From contig CALNBT010000146.1 in assembly GCA_937874345.1 (NCBI GenBank), forward strand, positions 1-18,212: 18,212 nucleotides of DNA. The letters run 5' to 3'. Source of the stretch: an uncultured Prevotella sp. (GTDB lineage Bacteria > Bacteroidota > Bacteroidia > Bacteroidales > Bacteroidaceae). The notes beneath the pieces are model-generated. The model was not told the origin of the DNA. It did no database searches and saw only the letters and a program-made list of their open reading frames with translations. This document shows positions 7,814 through 14,638 of this stretch, one piece after another. The first letter of the stretch is position 1; each line of letters starts with the position of its first letter. Both the position numbers and the translations under genes were made by a program.

Positions 7814-8251
7814 TTATCGTTTCCAATTTTTGATGGTCCATACCACCACACCCCATATTTCAAACTCATCCAAAGCATCTACCCTGATAGGTTTGAAATG
7901 CTTGTTGGCGGGCATCAGCTCAATGTATCCCTCGTCTTTGTGGGTGGTATCTAGAAATTTGATCGTAAATTCTTCGTTGATATATGCCACGATGATATCA
8001 TGGTTAACGGCCTCTACTGCACGGTCAATCACGGCGATGTCTCCGTCGTTGATCCCCGCATCCATCATCGAATCGCCCGAAACGCGACCGTAGAAGGTGG
8101 CTTCAGGATGCTTGATCAGATCACGGTTAAAATCCAGACTGTCCTGCAGATAATTCTCTGCCGGACTCGGAAAGCCGGCTTTGATGGCGGGTGCAATCTT
8201 CAGTTGTAATTTGTCTTGAAAGGTACCTTGCAGAATTTTGATATTGGACAT
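7814..8251 (-). CDS. umuD: UmuD, self-cleaving polymerase V accessory protein (LexA-like S24 peptidase)
   Basis: The 145-residue product matches UmuD. The Ala25-Gly26 cleavage site (KAGFPSPAENY), nucleophile Ser61 (VSGDSMMDAG) and Lys98 (FTIKFL) are each offset by one from the E. coli positions 24-25, 60 and 97. After RecA-stimulated self-cleavage the shortened form joins UmuC in polymerase V. The start at 8251 (MSNIKI) is chosen because AGGAG lies about 4 bases upstream, one of the few clear Shine-Dalgarno sites here, and because a promoter lies just beyond. The frame stays open for 42 more codons upstream, but that stretch contains the promoter and has no family similarity. With no helix-turn-helix and umuC adjoining, LexA itself is excluded. 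Confidence 0.95.
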   Translation of the reverse strand: MSNIKILQGTFQDKLQLKIAPAIKAGFPSPAENYLQDSLDFNRDLIKHPEATFYGRVSGDSMMDAGINDGDIAVIDRAVEAVNHDIIVAYINEEFTIKFLDTTHKDEGYIELMPANKHFKPIRVDALDEFEIWGVVVWTIKNWKR

Positions 8252-8277
8252 ACTCCTGATTTTCTTTTTTCGTTTTG

Positions 8278-8285
8278 CAAACATA
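8278..8285 (-). promoter_or_regulatory. Predicted umuDC promoter
   Basis: TATGTTTG (8285-8278) on the minus strand matches the -7 consensus, 26 bases ahead of the umuD ATG, leaving a short leader with an AGGAG site. No exact -33 TTTG is present at normal spacing. A short inverted repeat (GTTT-TGC-AAAC, 8272-8282) overlaps the element, and GTGTA occurs twice 12 bases apart just upstream (8284-8300). Damage-inducible control is expected for umuDC, but no recognised SOS box was identified. Confidence 0.55.
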
Positions 8286-8423
8286 CACAAAAATCTACAC
8301 TTTGATGCCTGCGGACCGAAGGAAAAATCTTTTTTTGGCAGCAAAGATCCCCAAACCATGGACATCTTCTCATCCAAATTCTGTACGTTTCACTTCGAAT
8401 AGACCATTTATGTCTCGAATTTT

Positions 8424-8460
8424 ATCTGACCTTCTCTTCAGATTTGTCAATACATCTGAA
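8424..8460. other. Alternating inverted ATCTGA repeats between umuDC and the esterase operon
   Basis: ATCTGA appears at 8424-8429, its complement TCAGAT at 8438-8443, and ATCTGA again at 8454-8459. The last two extend to the 7-bp inverted repeat TTCAGAT/ATCTGAA with a 10-base spacer. This could be a two-fold operator or two competing hairpins. It lies in the roughly 490-base stretch between the divergent umuD and esterase starts (8252-8744). Apart from these sites and the promoters, I see no gene in that stretch. Confidence 0.35.
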
Positions 8461-8543
8461 ACAGGCTGTCCAAATCTTTTTACGACTGTATTGTATGTAA
8501 AACCTAAATGAGCTGATAGATTTCGTTGAAAAATGTGAATAAT

Positions 8544-8575
8544 TTTGGATAAAAGTGTAATATACGCTATCTTTG
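8544..8575 (+). promoter_or_regulatory. Promoter of the esterase/PI-PLC operon
   Basis: TTTG (8544-8547), a 20-base spacer and TATCTTTG (8568-8575) form a complete Bacteroidetes promoter. Transcription should begin near 8582, giving an unusually long leader of about 160 bases before the ATG at 8745. Confidence 0.75.
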
Positions 8576-8596
8576 TATACGATAATTTGTAACCAA

Positions 8597-8664
8597 TAGT
8601 AGTGCTTTTACTGACCAGTGACAGGTTTTGCTGTCATGCGTATAGAGCCAGTTTTACGCTACTA
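8597..8664 (+). promoter_or_regulatory. Potentially structured mRNA leader of the esterase/PI-PLC operon
   Basis: Three nested pairings can be drawn in the predicted leader. TAGTAGTG (8597-8604) pairs with CGCTACTA (8657-8664), 8 bp including one G-U. ACTG (8610-8613) pairs with CAGT (8649-8652). TGACAG (8619-8624) pairs with CTGTCA (8631-8636) around a 6-base loop. The structure lies about 15 bases after the predicted start of transcription and ends 80 bases before the ATG. It does not match a riboswitch class that I recognise. Folding and function are unproven. Confidence 0.35.
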
Positions 8665-8744
8665 ATTTCCAACTGATGCCATCATTGTTAGCCGTTACAG
8701 GGTACAATGGGTATAGTCTTCCTCAAGTATCTAAAAATGATCAC

Positions 8745-9569
8745 ATGAAAATAAGAAAAGTTTTATTAAGTTTTGGCTTGCTAGCGTTTGCCATGAATAT
8801 GGCAGGGCAGCGTGTTTTTGATGTAAATCTTTGGAGTGGAAGTGTTCCAAACCCAACAGGTTTTCCAAACGATACGGCCAAAGTTCGCATCTTTTTGCCC
8901 GATGCCAAACTTGCTACTGGCAGAGCTGTTGTTATCTGTCCTGGTGGCGCTTATGGTGGTTTGGCAATTGATCACGAGGGTAACGACTGGGCACCTTTCT
9001 TCAATGATATGGGTATCGCTGCCATCGTGCTGAAATACCGCATGCCCCATGGAGTGAAAGAGGCGCCTATTAGTGATGCTGAACAAGCGATGGTGCTGGT
9101 TCGTCAGAATGCAAAAGCATGGAACATCAATGGCCATGATGTTGGTATCATGGGATTTTCGGCAGGAGGTCACCTCGCATCAACCATCGCAACCAAGAGT
9201 ACTAAAGATGCCCATCCAGACTTTCAAATTCTGTTCTATCCGGTTATTACCATGATGCCGGATTTCACCCACAAAGGGTCACACGACAATCTCTTGGGCA
9301 AGAATCCCGGAAAGAGCATCGAGCGCCAGTATAGCAACGATATGCAGGTAACGCGCGTTACCCCAAGAGCATTTATTGTATTGTCGGATGACGACGATGT
9401 GGTGTCTCCGTCAAATGGAGTCAATTACTATTTTGAACTTTTCCGTCATAATATTCCGGCTTCATTGCATGTCTATCCTTCAGGTGGGCACGGATATGGC
9501 TTCAGGAGTTCGTTCCGTTATCATGCCGAAATGCGTCTGGAACTACAGTCCTGGCTTCGCAGTTTCTAG
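8745..9569 (+). CDS. Secreted alpha/beta-hydrolase esterase (acetyl-xylan-esterase/lipase-like)
   Basis: The predicted 274-residue protein begins with a signal peptide (MKIRKVLLSF through a cut near MAGQ), so it should be exported. The alpha/beta-hydrolase elements are clear: an oxyanion-hole segment CPGGAYGG (65-72), nucleophile Ser139 in GFSAGGHLAS, an acidic residue within Asp215-218 followed by VV, and His249 in SGGHGYG. This pattern is common in Bacteroidetes esterases that remove acetyl or similar groups from plant polysaccharides, but the substrate cannot be read from the sequence. The start at 8745 is preferred to an in-frame ATG at 8676 because only the former begins a signal peptide. 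It is first in a two-gene operon, 4 bases before the PI-PLC gene. Confidence 0.88.
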   Translation: MKIRKVLLSFGLLAFAMNMAGQRVFDVNLWSGSVPNPTGFPNDTAKVRIFLPDAKLATGRAVVICPGGAYGGLAIDHEGNDWAPFFNDMGIAAIVLKYRMPHGVKEAPISDAEQAMVLVRQNAKAWNINGHDVGIMGFSAGGHLASTIATKSTKDAHPDFQILFYPVITMMPDFTHKGSHDNLLGKNPGKSIERQYSNDMQVTRVTPRAFIVLSDDDDVVSPSNGVNYYFELFRHNIPASLHVYPSGGHGYGFRSSFRYHAEMRLELQSWLRSF

Positions 9570-9573
9570 ATAA

Positions 9574-10653
9574 ATGGCCTCTTTTAATTCAAATGGTATG
9601 TCATTCATCAGGACTTTCATCCCTCGAAAGAGAGGTTTGTTTATCGTTGCCACTCTTTTTATTGCAATGTACGCTCAAGCGAATCCTTGGCTTGCGCGTA
9701 TTGATAACCAGCGATATATCTGGCAGCTGTCCATACCAGGCACGCACGATGCCTGCACTGGTGATGGCTTTCCAGAGCCCTATCAAACTGCAGGAGACAA
9801 GTATGCGCGAACACAGAGCATCAGTCTTTCAGAACAGTTTCATCTAGGTGTCAGAGCGTTTGACTTTCGCCCGGCTGTTGATCAACAAGCTGATGGGAAG
9901 GCTTATCTGCGTATTTTCCATGGAATTTTCCCCACGCGCTTAAGCTTAGCGCAAGCATTTACAATTCTTCGCGATTCTTTGGCAGCCAATCCTACTGAAT
10001 TTGCCATTATCATTATGCAGAACGAGCATAAGGGTGAAACAAATGCAGCGTGGAGTTCATTGGTGAAAGAGCTTTTGCATTCTGCAGAATTCAAAGGACT
10101 GTTTGCCGACTTTAGGCCCGATTTGACGGTGGGCGAGCTAAGAGGAAAGATATTGTTGTTGGCCAGAGATGAATACGATACCGTTCCTGTAGGAGGATTT
10201 GTGCGGTCGTGGACGTTCAGCGATGATATTGATTTACAAAGGAAAGCACACATCTTCGGACCGAAAAAGGATGGACAATTGTACGTACAAGACTATTATG
10301 ATATGAGTGCCCCGGGTACTATAGCCATCAAATGCGCTGGCATCAAGCGAATGCTCGCGACGGCTTACAAAGTCCATACGATTTTAAAGAAACCTGTTTG
10401 GGTCATTAATCATACATCTGGCTTTGCAGAAACGGCGATGGTTGAAGGTAAATCTTTTGCCACAGCCGATGGATATCGTAAGAATGCCGTGGCAACAAAC
10501 CAAGCGGTGTTAGACTATATCAAAGCGAATTCGAAGCGAAGATTCTCAGGATTAGTGATGATGGACTATACAGGTGTGGATGTTTCGGCAGGATATCCGG
10601 TAAAAGGGTTGGAATTGACCAAAGCCATCATTGCTCAAAACTTCAAGCATTGA
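9574..10653 (+). CDS. Phosphatidylinositol-specific phospholipase C-like protein (PI-PLC X domain), exported
   Basis: This 359-residue protein has a basic N-terminus and a hydrophobic segment ending AQA at 36, a likely signal-peptidase site, so it is predicted to be exported. The mature part opens with the PI-PLC-X signature: His58 in SIPGTHDACTG, Arg94 in LGVRAFDFRP and His116 in RIFHGIFP, the two His being the general base and acid of the family. Bacterial family members cleave phosphatidylinositol or related phosphodiesters without calcium. The natural substrate here is unknown; host membrane lipids, GPI anchors or the inositol lipids that some Bacteroidetes make are possible. The start could also be the ATG at 9598, which still keeps the signal. 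It lies 4 bases after the esterase stop, so both are co-transcribed, and a hairpin terminator follows. Confidence 0.88.
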   Translation: MASFNSNGMSFIRTFIPRKRGLFIVATLFIAMYAQANPWLARIDNQRYIWQLSIPGTHDACTGDGFPEPYQTAGDKYARTQSISLSEQFHLGVRAFDFRPAVDQQADGKAYLRIFHGIFPTRLSLAQAFTILRDSLAANPTEFAIIIMQNEHKGETNAAWSSLVKELLHSAEFKGLFADFRPDLTVGELRGKILLLARDEYDTVPVGGFVRSWTFSDDIDLQRKAHIFGPKKDGQLYVQDYYDMSAPGTIAIKCAGIKRMLATAYKVHTILKKPVWVINHTSGFAETAMVEGKSFATADGYRKNAVATNQAVLDYIKANSKRRFSGLVMMDYTGVDVSAGYPVKGLELTKAIIAQNFKH

Positions 10654-10736
10654 GAAGAGAGCACTGTTAAAGGCAAGACATATCATTCAAGTTGCACAAC
10701 CCGTCTTGCTGAATCTTTATATTAAAATGATGATTG

Positions 10737-10765
10737 GACACATTCCTGAACATTTGGAATGTGTC
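10737..10765 (+). terminator. Terminator of the esterase/PI-PLC operon
   Basis: GACACATTCC (10737-10746) and GGAATGTGTC (10756-10765) form a perfect 10-bp stem with a 9-base loop, followed by TTTATTCTT. It lies 84 bases after the PI-PLC stop codon. The rest of 10654-10886 shows no convincing gene; ACCAGCTT occurs twice there by apparent chance. Confidence 0.8.
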
Positions 10766-10886
10766 TTTATTCTTGCTACCAGCTTATTGGTGTTCAATCC
10801 CATGCAGTTGGCTGAGAGACAACCAGCTTGGTTCCTTCAGGTACACTACGAATAAAATAAGCGCTGTTAAGGTCTTTATAAAAGAA

Positions 10887-10925
10887 AAATAGGATTGTCA
10901 GTAGCGTGGCTAAACAATCCTATTT
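10887..10925 (-). terminator. Terminator of the TlpA-like lipoprotein gene
   Basis: AAATAGGATTG (10887-10897) and CAATCCTATTT (10915-10925) form an 11-bp stem. Inside the loop TAGC/GCTA can pair further. On the minus strand it is followed by a T-run interrupted by one C. It begins 9 bases past the stop codon. It may also catch read-through from the plus strand. Confidence 0.8.
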
Positions 10926-10933
10926 GCGTCTTT

Positions 10934-12109
10934 TTACAGCAGAGACTTTATTTCTGCATCCAAATCTTTTATCTGTACATCCCTCTTCTGCAATACATTG
11001 TTTTTATCAATAAGGAAGTATGTCGGGATATTCTGAACGTTATAATCTGTCATCACCTGTGGGTTGGTATTTGGATCTGCATGAACATTCACCCATGGCA
11101 GGGCTTCTGTAGTAGTCTTCCAGAAGTGCTCGTCTGGGTCGAGGGATACTTGATAAATCTCAAATCCCTGCGCTTGATACTTGTTATATAATTCGCGCAT
11201 CATCATAATGCGTTGTGTTGATTCTTTCGTTGCAAATACATGGAAGTCGAGCATGACAACCTTACCTTTCAAATCGCTCAGTTTGCGGATGGCCCCTTGG
11301 TTGTCTGGCAGGGCAATATCAATGATTCCTGAAGTATGGATACGGCTGGCCTCCAGCATCCTTTGCTGATTGTGTTCAATGATACGAACGTTCTTCATAC
11401 CCTCGATGGCAATATTGTGCAGGTTGAGGCCACGCTCTGCCTTTGGATAATAGGTATCCCAACTGGTAGCTACGGCGGCAAAAACCTTCACATCATCGGC
11501 ACTCGTCCGAGGATTGAAGATCAGTAACGACCCATTTCCTACATTGATAGTTTGGAAAAGCGCGAAATACGCATACGCTTTCATGGGCTCTTTGAAGATG
11601 TAATTCATCTTCACGTTGTACTTATAGGCAGACAAAATCTTTCCCAAACTGTCGTTTGCGGTCTCCATCTTGATATTGGGATTGGAGGAAATGGCTTGTA
11701 TTTGCTGTTGCAGATTCATCTGCATCAATGTCAGTTCCTTGATTTTAGAACAGTTCTCAGATCCTGTTATCTCGTACATGGACGACATTGTTGGATAGGC
11801 GGCATTGACGTTCACGGTCTCGGTAGAGTCGATCGACACGTTAATGATTTGTCCGGCAATACGCAAGCGATAGAACTCGGGTGCCTTTGTAGCTTTCTCA
11901 CTGAATGCAAATTTACCCTTGTCGTCAAGTTTAACAGAGTCAAGGACCTTCGGACCGTTTAGTCCTACGTTTTCAAAATACAAGATTGAGTCTTTGGCGT
12001 TGGCAATGGTGCCATCTACCTTGAATTTTTTCTCTGTGCATGACCATGTACAGAAAACGCCCAACAAGATAACTGTCGACGTAAAAATAGTTTGAAAGGT
12101 CTTTTTCAT
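10934..12109 (-). CDS. DUF4369/TlpA-like thioredoxin-fold lipoprotein lacking the CxxC motif
   Basis: This 391-residue protein starts with a signal ending TWSC (Cys24), so it is a predicted lipoprotein. The N-terminal part (about 27-130) resembles the DUF4369 domain found in Bacteroidetes TlpA-like proteins, a middle helical region follows, and residues about 262-391 form a thioredoxin-fold domain. The fold is recognisable from KGKVVMLDF (281-289), the QGFEIYQVSLD strand, and NIPTYFLID with the cis-proline at Pro362. Where family members have WCxxC, this protein reads HVFATKES, placing Thr294 and Ser297 at the two cysteine positions. It is therefore unlikely to be a thiol-disulfide oxidoreductase and may bind a partner or ligand instead. 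It lies downstream of crcB but appears to have its own promoter and terminator. Confidence 0.85.
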   Translation of the reverse strand: MKKTFQTIFTSTVILLGVFCTWSCTEKKFKVDGTIANAKDSILYFENVGLNGPKVLDSVKLDDKGKFAFSEKATKAPEFYRLRIAGQIINVSIDSTETVNVNAAYPTMSSMYEITGSENCSKIKELTLMQMNLQQQIQAISSNPNIKMETANDSLGKILSAYKYNVKMNYIFKEPMKAYAYFALFQTINVGNGSLLIFNPRTSADDVKVFAAVATSWDTYYPKAERGLNLHNIAIEGMKNVRIIEHNQQRMLEASRIHTSGIIDIALPDNQGAIRKLSDLKGKVVMLDFHVFATKESTQRIMMMRELYNKYQAQGFEIYQVSLDPDEHFWKTTTEALPWVNVHADPNTNPQVMTDYNVQNIPTYFLIDKNNVLQKRDVQIKDLDAEIKSLL

Positions 12110-12271
12110 ATCTTAGGATTGTTCTTTTATCAAAAATAAAATGGTCTCAACCAAGTGCCCCTACAAACTATTTTTGCAAGGTCAATGGTAGAAGCTGTCA
12201 AGTGAGAAGCGACTGCAAACGAGCACAACGAAAATTAATTTCTAGTTTGCTGGCGTGCAACATCTCATCTG

Positions 12272-12279
12272 CAAAGATA
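12272..12279 (-). promoter_or_regulatory. Predicted promoter of the TlpA-like lipoprotein gene
   Basis: TATCTTTG (12279-12272) on the minus strand matches the -7 consensus, with no clear -33 TTTG. The leader would be about 155 bases and includes a GCAAAC/GTTTGC inverted repeat (12215-12220, 12245-12250). The long distance to the start codon makes the assignment moderate. Confidence 0.45.
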
Positions 12280-12341
12280 AATTAAATTATTGAAACGATG
12301 TGATGTGCACAATACATTTTTCAGTAGCATGACCAAAAACA

Positions 12342-12356
12342 CAGCCCATCCGGCTG
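12342..12356 (-). terminator. Weak terminator candidate after crcB
   Basis: CAGCC (12342-12346) and GGCTG (12352-12356) form a short GC-rich hairpin with a 5-base loop. On the minus strand it is followed by TGTTTTTGG. It lies 22 bases after the crcB stop codon. The stem is only 5 bp. Confidence 0.45.
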
Positions 12357-12378
12357 CAAAGAGTTCTGTAAAAGCCAA

Positions 12379-12762
12379 TTAAAACTTTTCAACAACATAC
12401 ATGCCTGCATATACGGCCATCAGGCCCAACGGCACACTGCTACCAACATATAACAAGGCATGGAACATCTCGCCCTGCCGAAAGAGCGACAAGCTTTCGT
12501 TCGAAAAGGTAGAAAAGGTGGTGAATCCGCCACAGAAGCCAGTAATCAGCAATAGGCTGAGATTCCTTCCAATCAAAAGATTGCGGTCGAACAGCCCATA
12601 CAGAATTCCAATGAGCAGACACCCAAGCACATTGACCGTGAATGTTGCAAAAGGAAAGTTCGACGTCAGCGACTCTTGCATACTTTTTGAGAGCAAGAAC
12701 CGTGCTACCGATCCTAATGCGCCACCCAATGCCACCAAAAAAATATTACGTATCGTATCCAT
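12379..12762 (-). CDS. crcB: Fluoride efflux channel CrcB/Fluc
   Basis: The 127-residue product is a small, almost wholly hydrophobic protein with four predicted membrane helices. It carries the family signatures GGALGSVARF (13-22), FTVNVLGC (41-48) with the conserved Asn44, and GFCGGFTTFSTFSNE (75-89), whose phenylalanines line the fluoride path. CrcB dimers export toxic fluoride through the inner membrane. Length fits the family. The frame is open for 58 more codons upstream, but the start at 12762 is chosen because the conserved family sequence begins there and a promoter lies immediately upstream. That placement predicts a leaderless mRNA with no room for the fluoride riboswitch that often controls crcB. 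A single gene is present, so a homodimer is expected. Confidence 0.95.
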   Translation of the reverse strand: MDTIRNIFLVALGGALGSVARFLLSKSMQESLTSNFPFATFTVNVLGCLLIGILYGLFDRNLLIGRNLSLLLITGFCGGFTTFSTFSNESLSLFRQGEMFHALLYVGSSVPLGLMAVYAGMYVVEKF

Positions 12763-12766
12763 GCCG

Positions 12767-12797
12767 CAAAGGTAATTAGAAATGGTGAAATGAGAAA
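12767..12797 (-). promoter_or_regulatory. Predicted crcB promoter, abutting the start codon
   Basis: On the minus strand TTTC (12797-12794, one mismatch to TTTG), a 19-base spacer and TACCTTTG (12774-12767) precede the ATG, with only 4 bases between the -7 element and the ATG at 12762. Transcription would start at or within a base or two of the start codon. Confidence 0.65.
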
Positions 12798-13050
12798 ACA
12801 GGAAGAGATTAATTTTTTTGATTTTTGGAACGATAACTGGCTGATTTTCAAACCCAATGGTATTGTCAATCGATTTGCATGACTTTGCAATGCAATCACC
12901 ATGCCTTTGCCCGGCAATATGCCGTATTTTGTTCAAAGGCTCTGAAATGTTGCCATCTTTGAAAAGACATGATGTCTATAAAGAGTATTGGCGTTCGTTC
13001 TGTAGTTTCTCCAGAAAAGTTCCAAATGCCAACAACTCAAACCGTAAAAG
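12798..13050. other. Intergenic stretch with hairpin, palindrome and a 37-codon open frame
   Basis: No established gene is seen between the divergent crcB and DUF4252 genes. Visible structures are a terminator-like hairpin CGGCA-ATA-TGCCG (12912-12924) followed by TATTTTGTT, an imperfect inverted repeat at 12872-12897, and the palindrome AGACATGATGTCT (12965-12977). An open frame of 37 codons (12972-13085) starts within the palindrome and runs into the downstream promoter. None of these has proven function. Confidence 0.35.
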
Positions 13051-13082
13051 ATTGTTTTACGGGAAAAATGAATGTATTTTTG
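13051..13082 (+). promoter_or_regulatory. Predicted promoter of the DUF4252/ECF sigma operon
   Basis: ATTG (13051-13054, one mismatch to TTTG), a 20-base spacer and TATTTTTG (13075-13082) fit the housekeeping consensus. Transcription would start near 13088, giving a leader of about 68 bases. An ECF-specific promoter for autoregulation was not recognised. Confidence 0.55.
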
Positions 13083-13155
13083 TAACACAATGACAAAAAT
13101 GCCGTCTGAGAGATAGGAGCGCTTCAAATCAGAAAAAAAACATTAAAAACATTCA

Positions 13156-13632
13156 ATGATGAAAAAGATATTTTTACTTGCCGTCTTGGTGGTTATGGCC
13201 ATTGCAGGAAAGGCCCAGAATAGTGCAGATGACCTGTTTAACGCCTATAAAGACCGCCCGAAGGTCGAATATGTGCATGTTCCAAAAATGATGATGGGCA
13301 TTGCCAAGCATGTGAATACTGAGGATAAAAATGTGAAAACGCTGACCAAATCAATCGATTCTGTCAAGGTGCTCGATTTGGGTGACTGTGACGAATCGGT
13401 CAAGAAAGAGCTGTTGGAAGATATCAACAAGCTGAACTTGAAAGGTTATGAGGAAATGGTGAAGGTAAATGATGATGGCGAGAAAGTGCTGATTTTGACA
13501 AAGACCCAGAAAGACCGTATTCGTGAAATTCTAATTCTTAACGCAAGCCTTACCGATGCAGCTATTGTTCTGCTCAAAGGTAGCATCCTCCAGTCGGATT
13601 TAGAACAGATGGTATCAGACTATACCAAGTAA
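13156..13632 (+). CDS. DUF4252 domain protein, exported (first copy)
   Basis: The 158-residue product has a signal peptide (MKKIFLLAVLVVMAIAG) with a likely cut before QNSADD, so it is predicted periplasmic. The mature part, with DDLFNAYKDRPKVEYVHVPKMM near its start, fits the DUF4252 family, Bacteroidetes proteins of unknown function that usually accompany ECF sigma factors. Two adjacent ATG codons (13156 and 13159) could serve as start, and no strong ribosome binding site separates them. It heads a four-gene operon and lies 36 bases before the sigma gene. A role in sensing or responding to envelope conditions is suggested by context only. Confidence 0.85.
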   Translation: MMKKIFLLAVLVVMAIAGKAQNSADDLFNAYKDRPKVEYVHVPKMMMGIAKHVNTEDKNVKTLTKSIDSVKVLDLGDCDESVKKELLEDINKLNLKGYEEMVKVNDDGEKVLILTKTQKDRIREILILNASLTDAAIVLLKGSILQSDLEQMVSDYTK

Positions 13633-13668
13633 AAAGGCGATTGTCGCACGCTGAATCAAATAGAATTG

Positions 13669-14181
13669 ATGGATGTAACCCAATTTAAGATCCGTTTTTT
13701 GCCCTGCCACCCGAAAATGTATAGGGTGGCATGGAGGCTTACTGGCAACGAACAAGAGGCCGAAGATCTTGTGCAAGACACGTTTCTTAAATTATGGATC
13801 AAGCGCGACACCTTGCTGATCAATGGCTCGGTCGAAGCGTATTGTATCACCACACTGAAAAATTTGTATTTCGACCAGTGCCGAAAGAGCAATCCGAGAA
13901 CGACGGATATTGCCGAAGAGCAGGTACACCACGCTTACGACGGTAGCCTGGACGGAACGCTGGAAGCGAAAGCAGATTCGGCAATCGTGATAGGGCTGAT
14001 AGACAAGTTGCCTGAAAGGCAACGGCAAATCATCACGCTGAAAGATGTTGAGGAAATGGATTACGAAGAGATTGTGAAGCAAACAGGACTAACGTCTGCC
14101 AACGTACGGGTACTGCTGAGCCGCGCACGAAAGCAAATAAGACAACAATGGAAGGAGATTACAGACTATGGATGCAAATGA
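13669..14181 (+). CDS. ECF-type RNA polymerase sigma factor
   Basis: This 170-residue protein has the two-domain layout of ECF sigma factors. Region 2 spans about residues 10-76 with the conserved EQEAEDLVQDTFLKLW helix (28-43), which binds core RNA polymerase and the -10 element. Region 4 spans about 108-162, with LPERQRQIITLKDVEEMDY and the DNA-binding helix-turn-helix EEIVKQTGLTSANVRVLLSRAR. No region 3 is present. The start is the ATG at 13669; a TTG directly before it is in frame but less likely. The end overlaps the next gene by 14 bases, a common arrangement for a sigma factor and its membrane regulator. Targets cannot be told from this window; regulation of its own operon is plausible. 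Confidence 0.95.
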   Translation: MDVTQFKIRFLPCHPKMYRVAWRLTGNEQEAEDLVQDTFLKLWIKRDTLLINGSVEAYCITTLKNLYFDQCRKSNPRTTDIAEEQVHHAYDGSLDGTLEAKADSAIVIGLIDKLPERQRQIITLKDVEEMDYEEIVKQTGLTSANVRVLLSRARKQIRQQWKEITDYGCK

Positions 14182-14638
14182 TATAAAGATACTGCTCGGT
14201 CGTTTTTACGAATGTCAGGCAACAGAACAAGAGGAGCAGCAATTGAAAGATTATTTCTTTGGTGCGGACGTAGACCCGCAATGGACAGAAGAACAATGTT
14301 TCTTTAAGAATCTGTATGCCGAAACAATCATACCCAATGACCTGGAATGGCGTCTTGAAAGACAGATCGATGCTTGGAACAAGATTGACAAAACAGCGAC
14401 GCAAAAGGCTAAAAAGGCACGATTAGCTTGGATAACGGGTATTGCCGCCAGTTTGCTGTTGCTTTTTACCATTGGATGGTTTGTGAAAAGTGCTACCGAT
14501 CAGCATCAATACGTACAACAGCAAGAGATAATCGACAATCCACAGGATGCGTATGCCACTACACAAAAAGCATTGGTTAAATTTTCAGATTGTATCAACA
14601 AAGGACTTAATCAAGTAGATCATGCAACAAGAGACTAA
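14168..14638 (+). CDS. Single-pass membrane protein, probable anti-sigma regulator
   Basis: The 156-residue product has a charged, probably cytoplasmic N-terminal part (1-85), one membrane helix at about 86-106 (LAWITGIAASLLLLFTIGWF) and a short C-terminal periplasmic part. It starts inside the end of the sigma gene and itself overlaps the next gene by 17 bases, so it should be co-translated with both. An N-terminal cytoplasmic domain with a single helix beside an ECF sigma gene suggests an anti-sigma factor. I do not see a zinc-binding HxxxCxxC motif, so it does not look like a classical ZAS-type anti-sigma. The function is inferred from topology and context. Confidence 0.75.
   Translation: MDANDIKILLGRFYECQATEQEEQQLKDYFFGADVDPQWTEEQCFFKNLYAETIIPNDLEWRLERQIDAWNKIDKTATQKAKKARLAWITGIAASLLLLFTIGWFVKSATDQHQYVQQQEIIDNPQDAYATTQKALVKFSDCINKGLNQVDHATRD

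Noticed and set aside
8252..8377. 42-codon upstream extension of umuD
   Set aside because: It contains the umuD promoter and leader, shows no UmuD similarity, and a Shine-Dalgarno site precedes the ATG at 8251.
8275..8511. Plus-strand open frame of 78 codons between umuD and the esterase
   Set aside because: It overlaps the umuD promoter, has no recognisable domain and no promoter of its own.
8676..8744. Upstream ATG giving a longer esterase
   Set aside because: The extension is not hydrophobic and would bury the clear signal peptide that begins at 8745.
10779..10830. ACCAGCTT direct repeat
   Set aside because: Only two 8-base copies, with no associated structure; chance is sufficient.
10631..10855. 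Open frame of 74 codons after the PI-PLC gene
   Set aside because: It runs through the operon terminator and shows no family features.
12763..12936. 58-codon upstream extension of crcB
   Set aside because: It contains the predicted promoter and no CrcB-like sequence; the family begins at the chosen Met.
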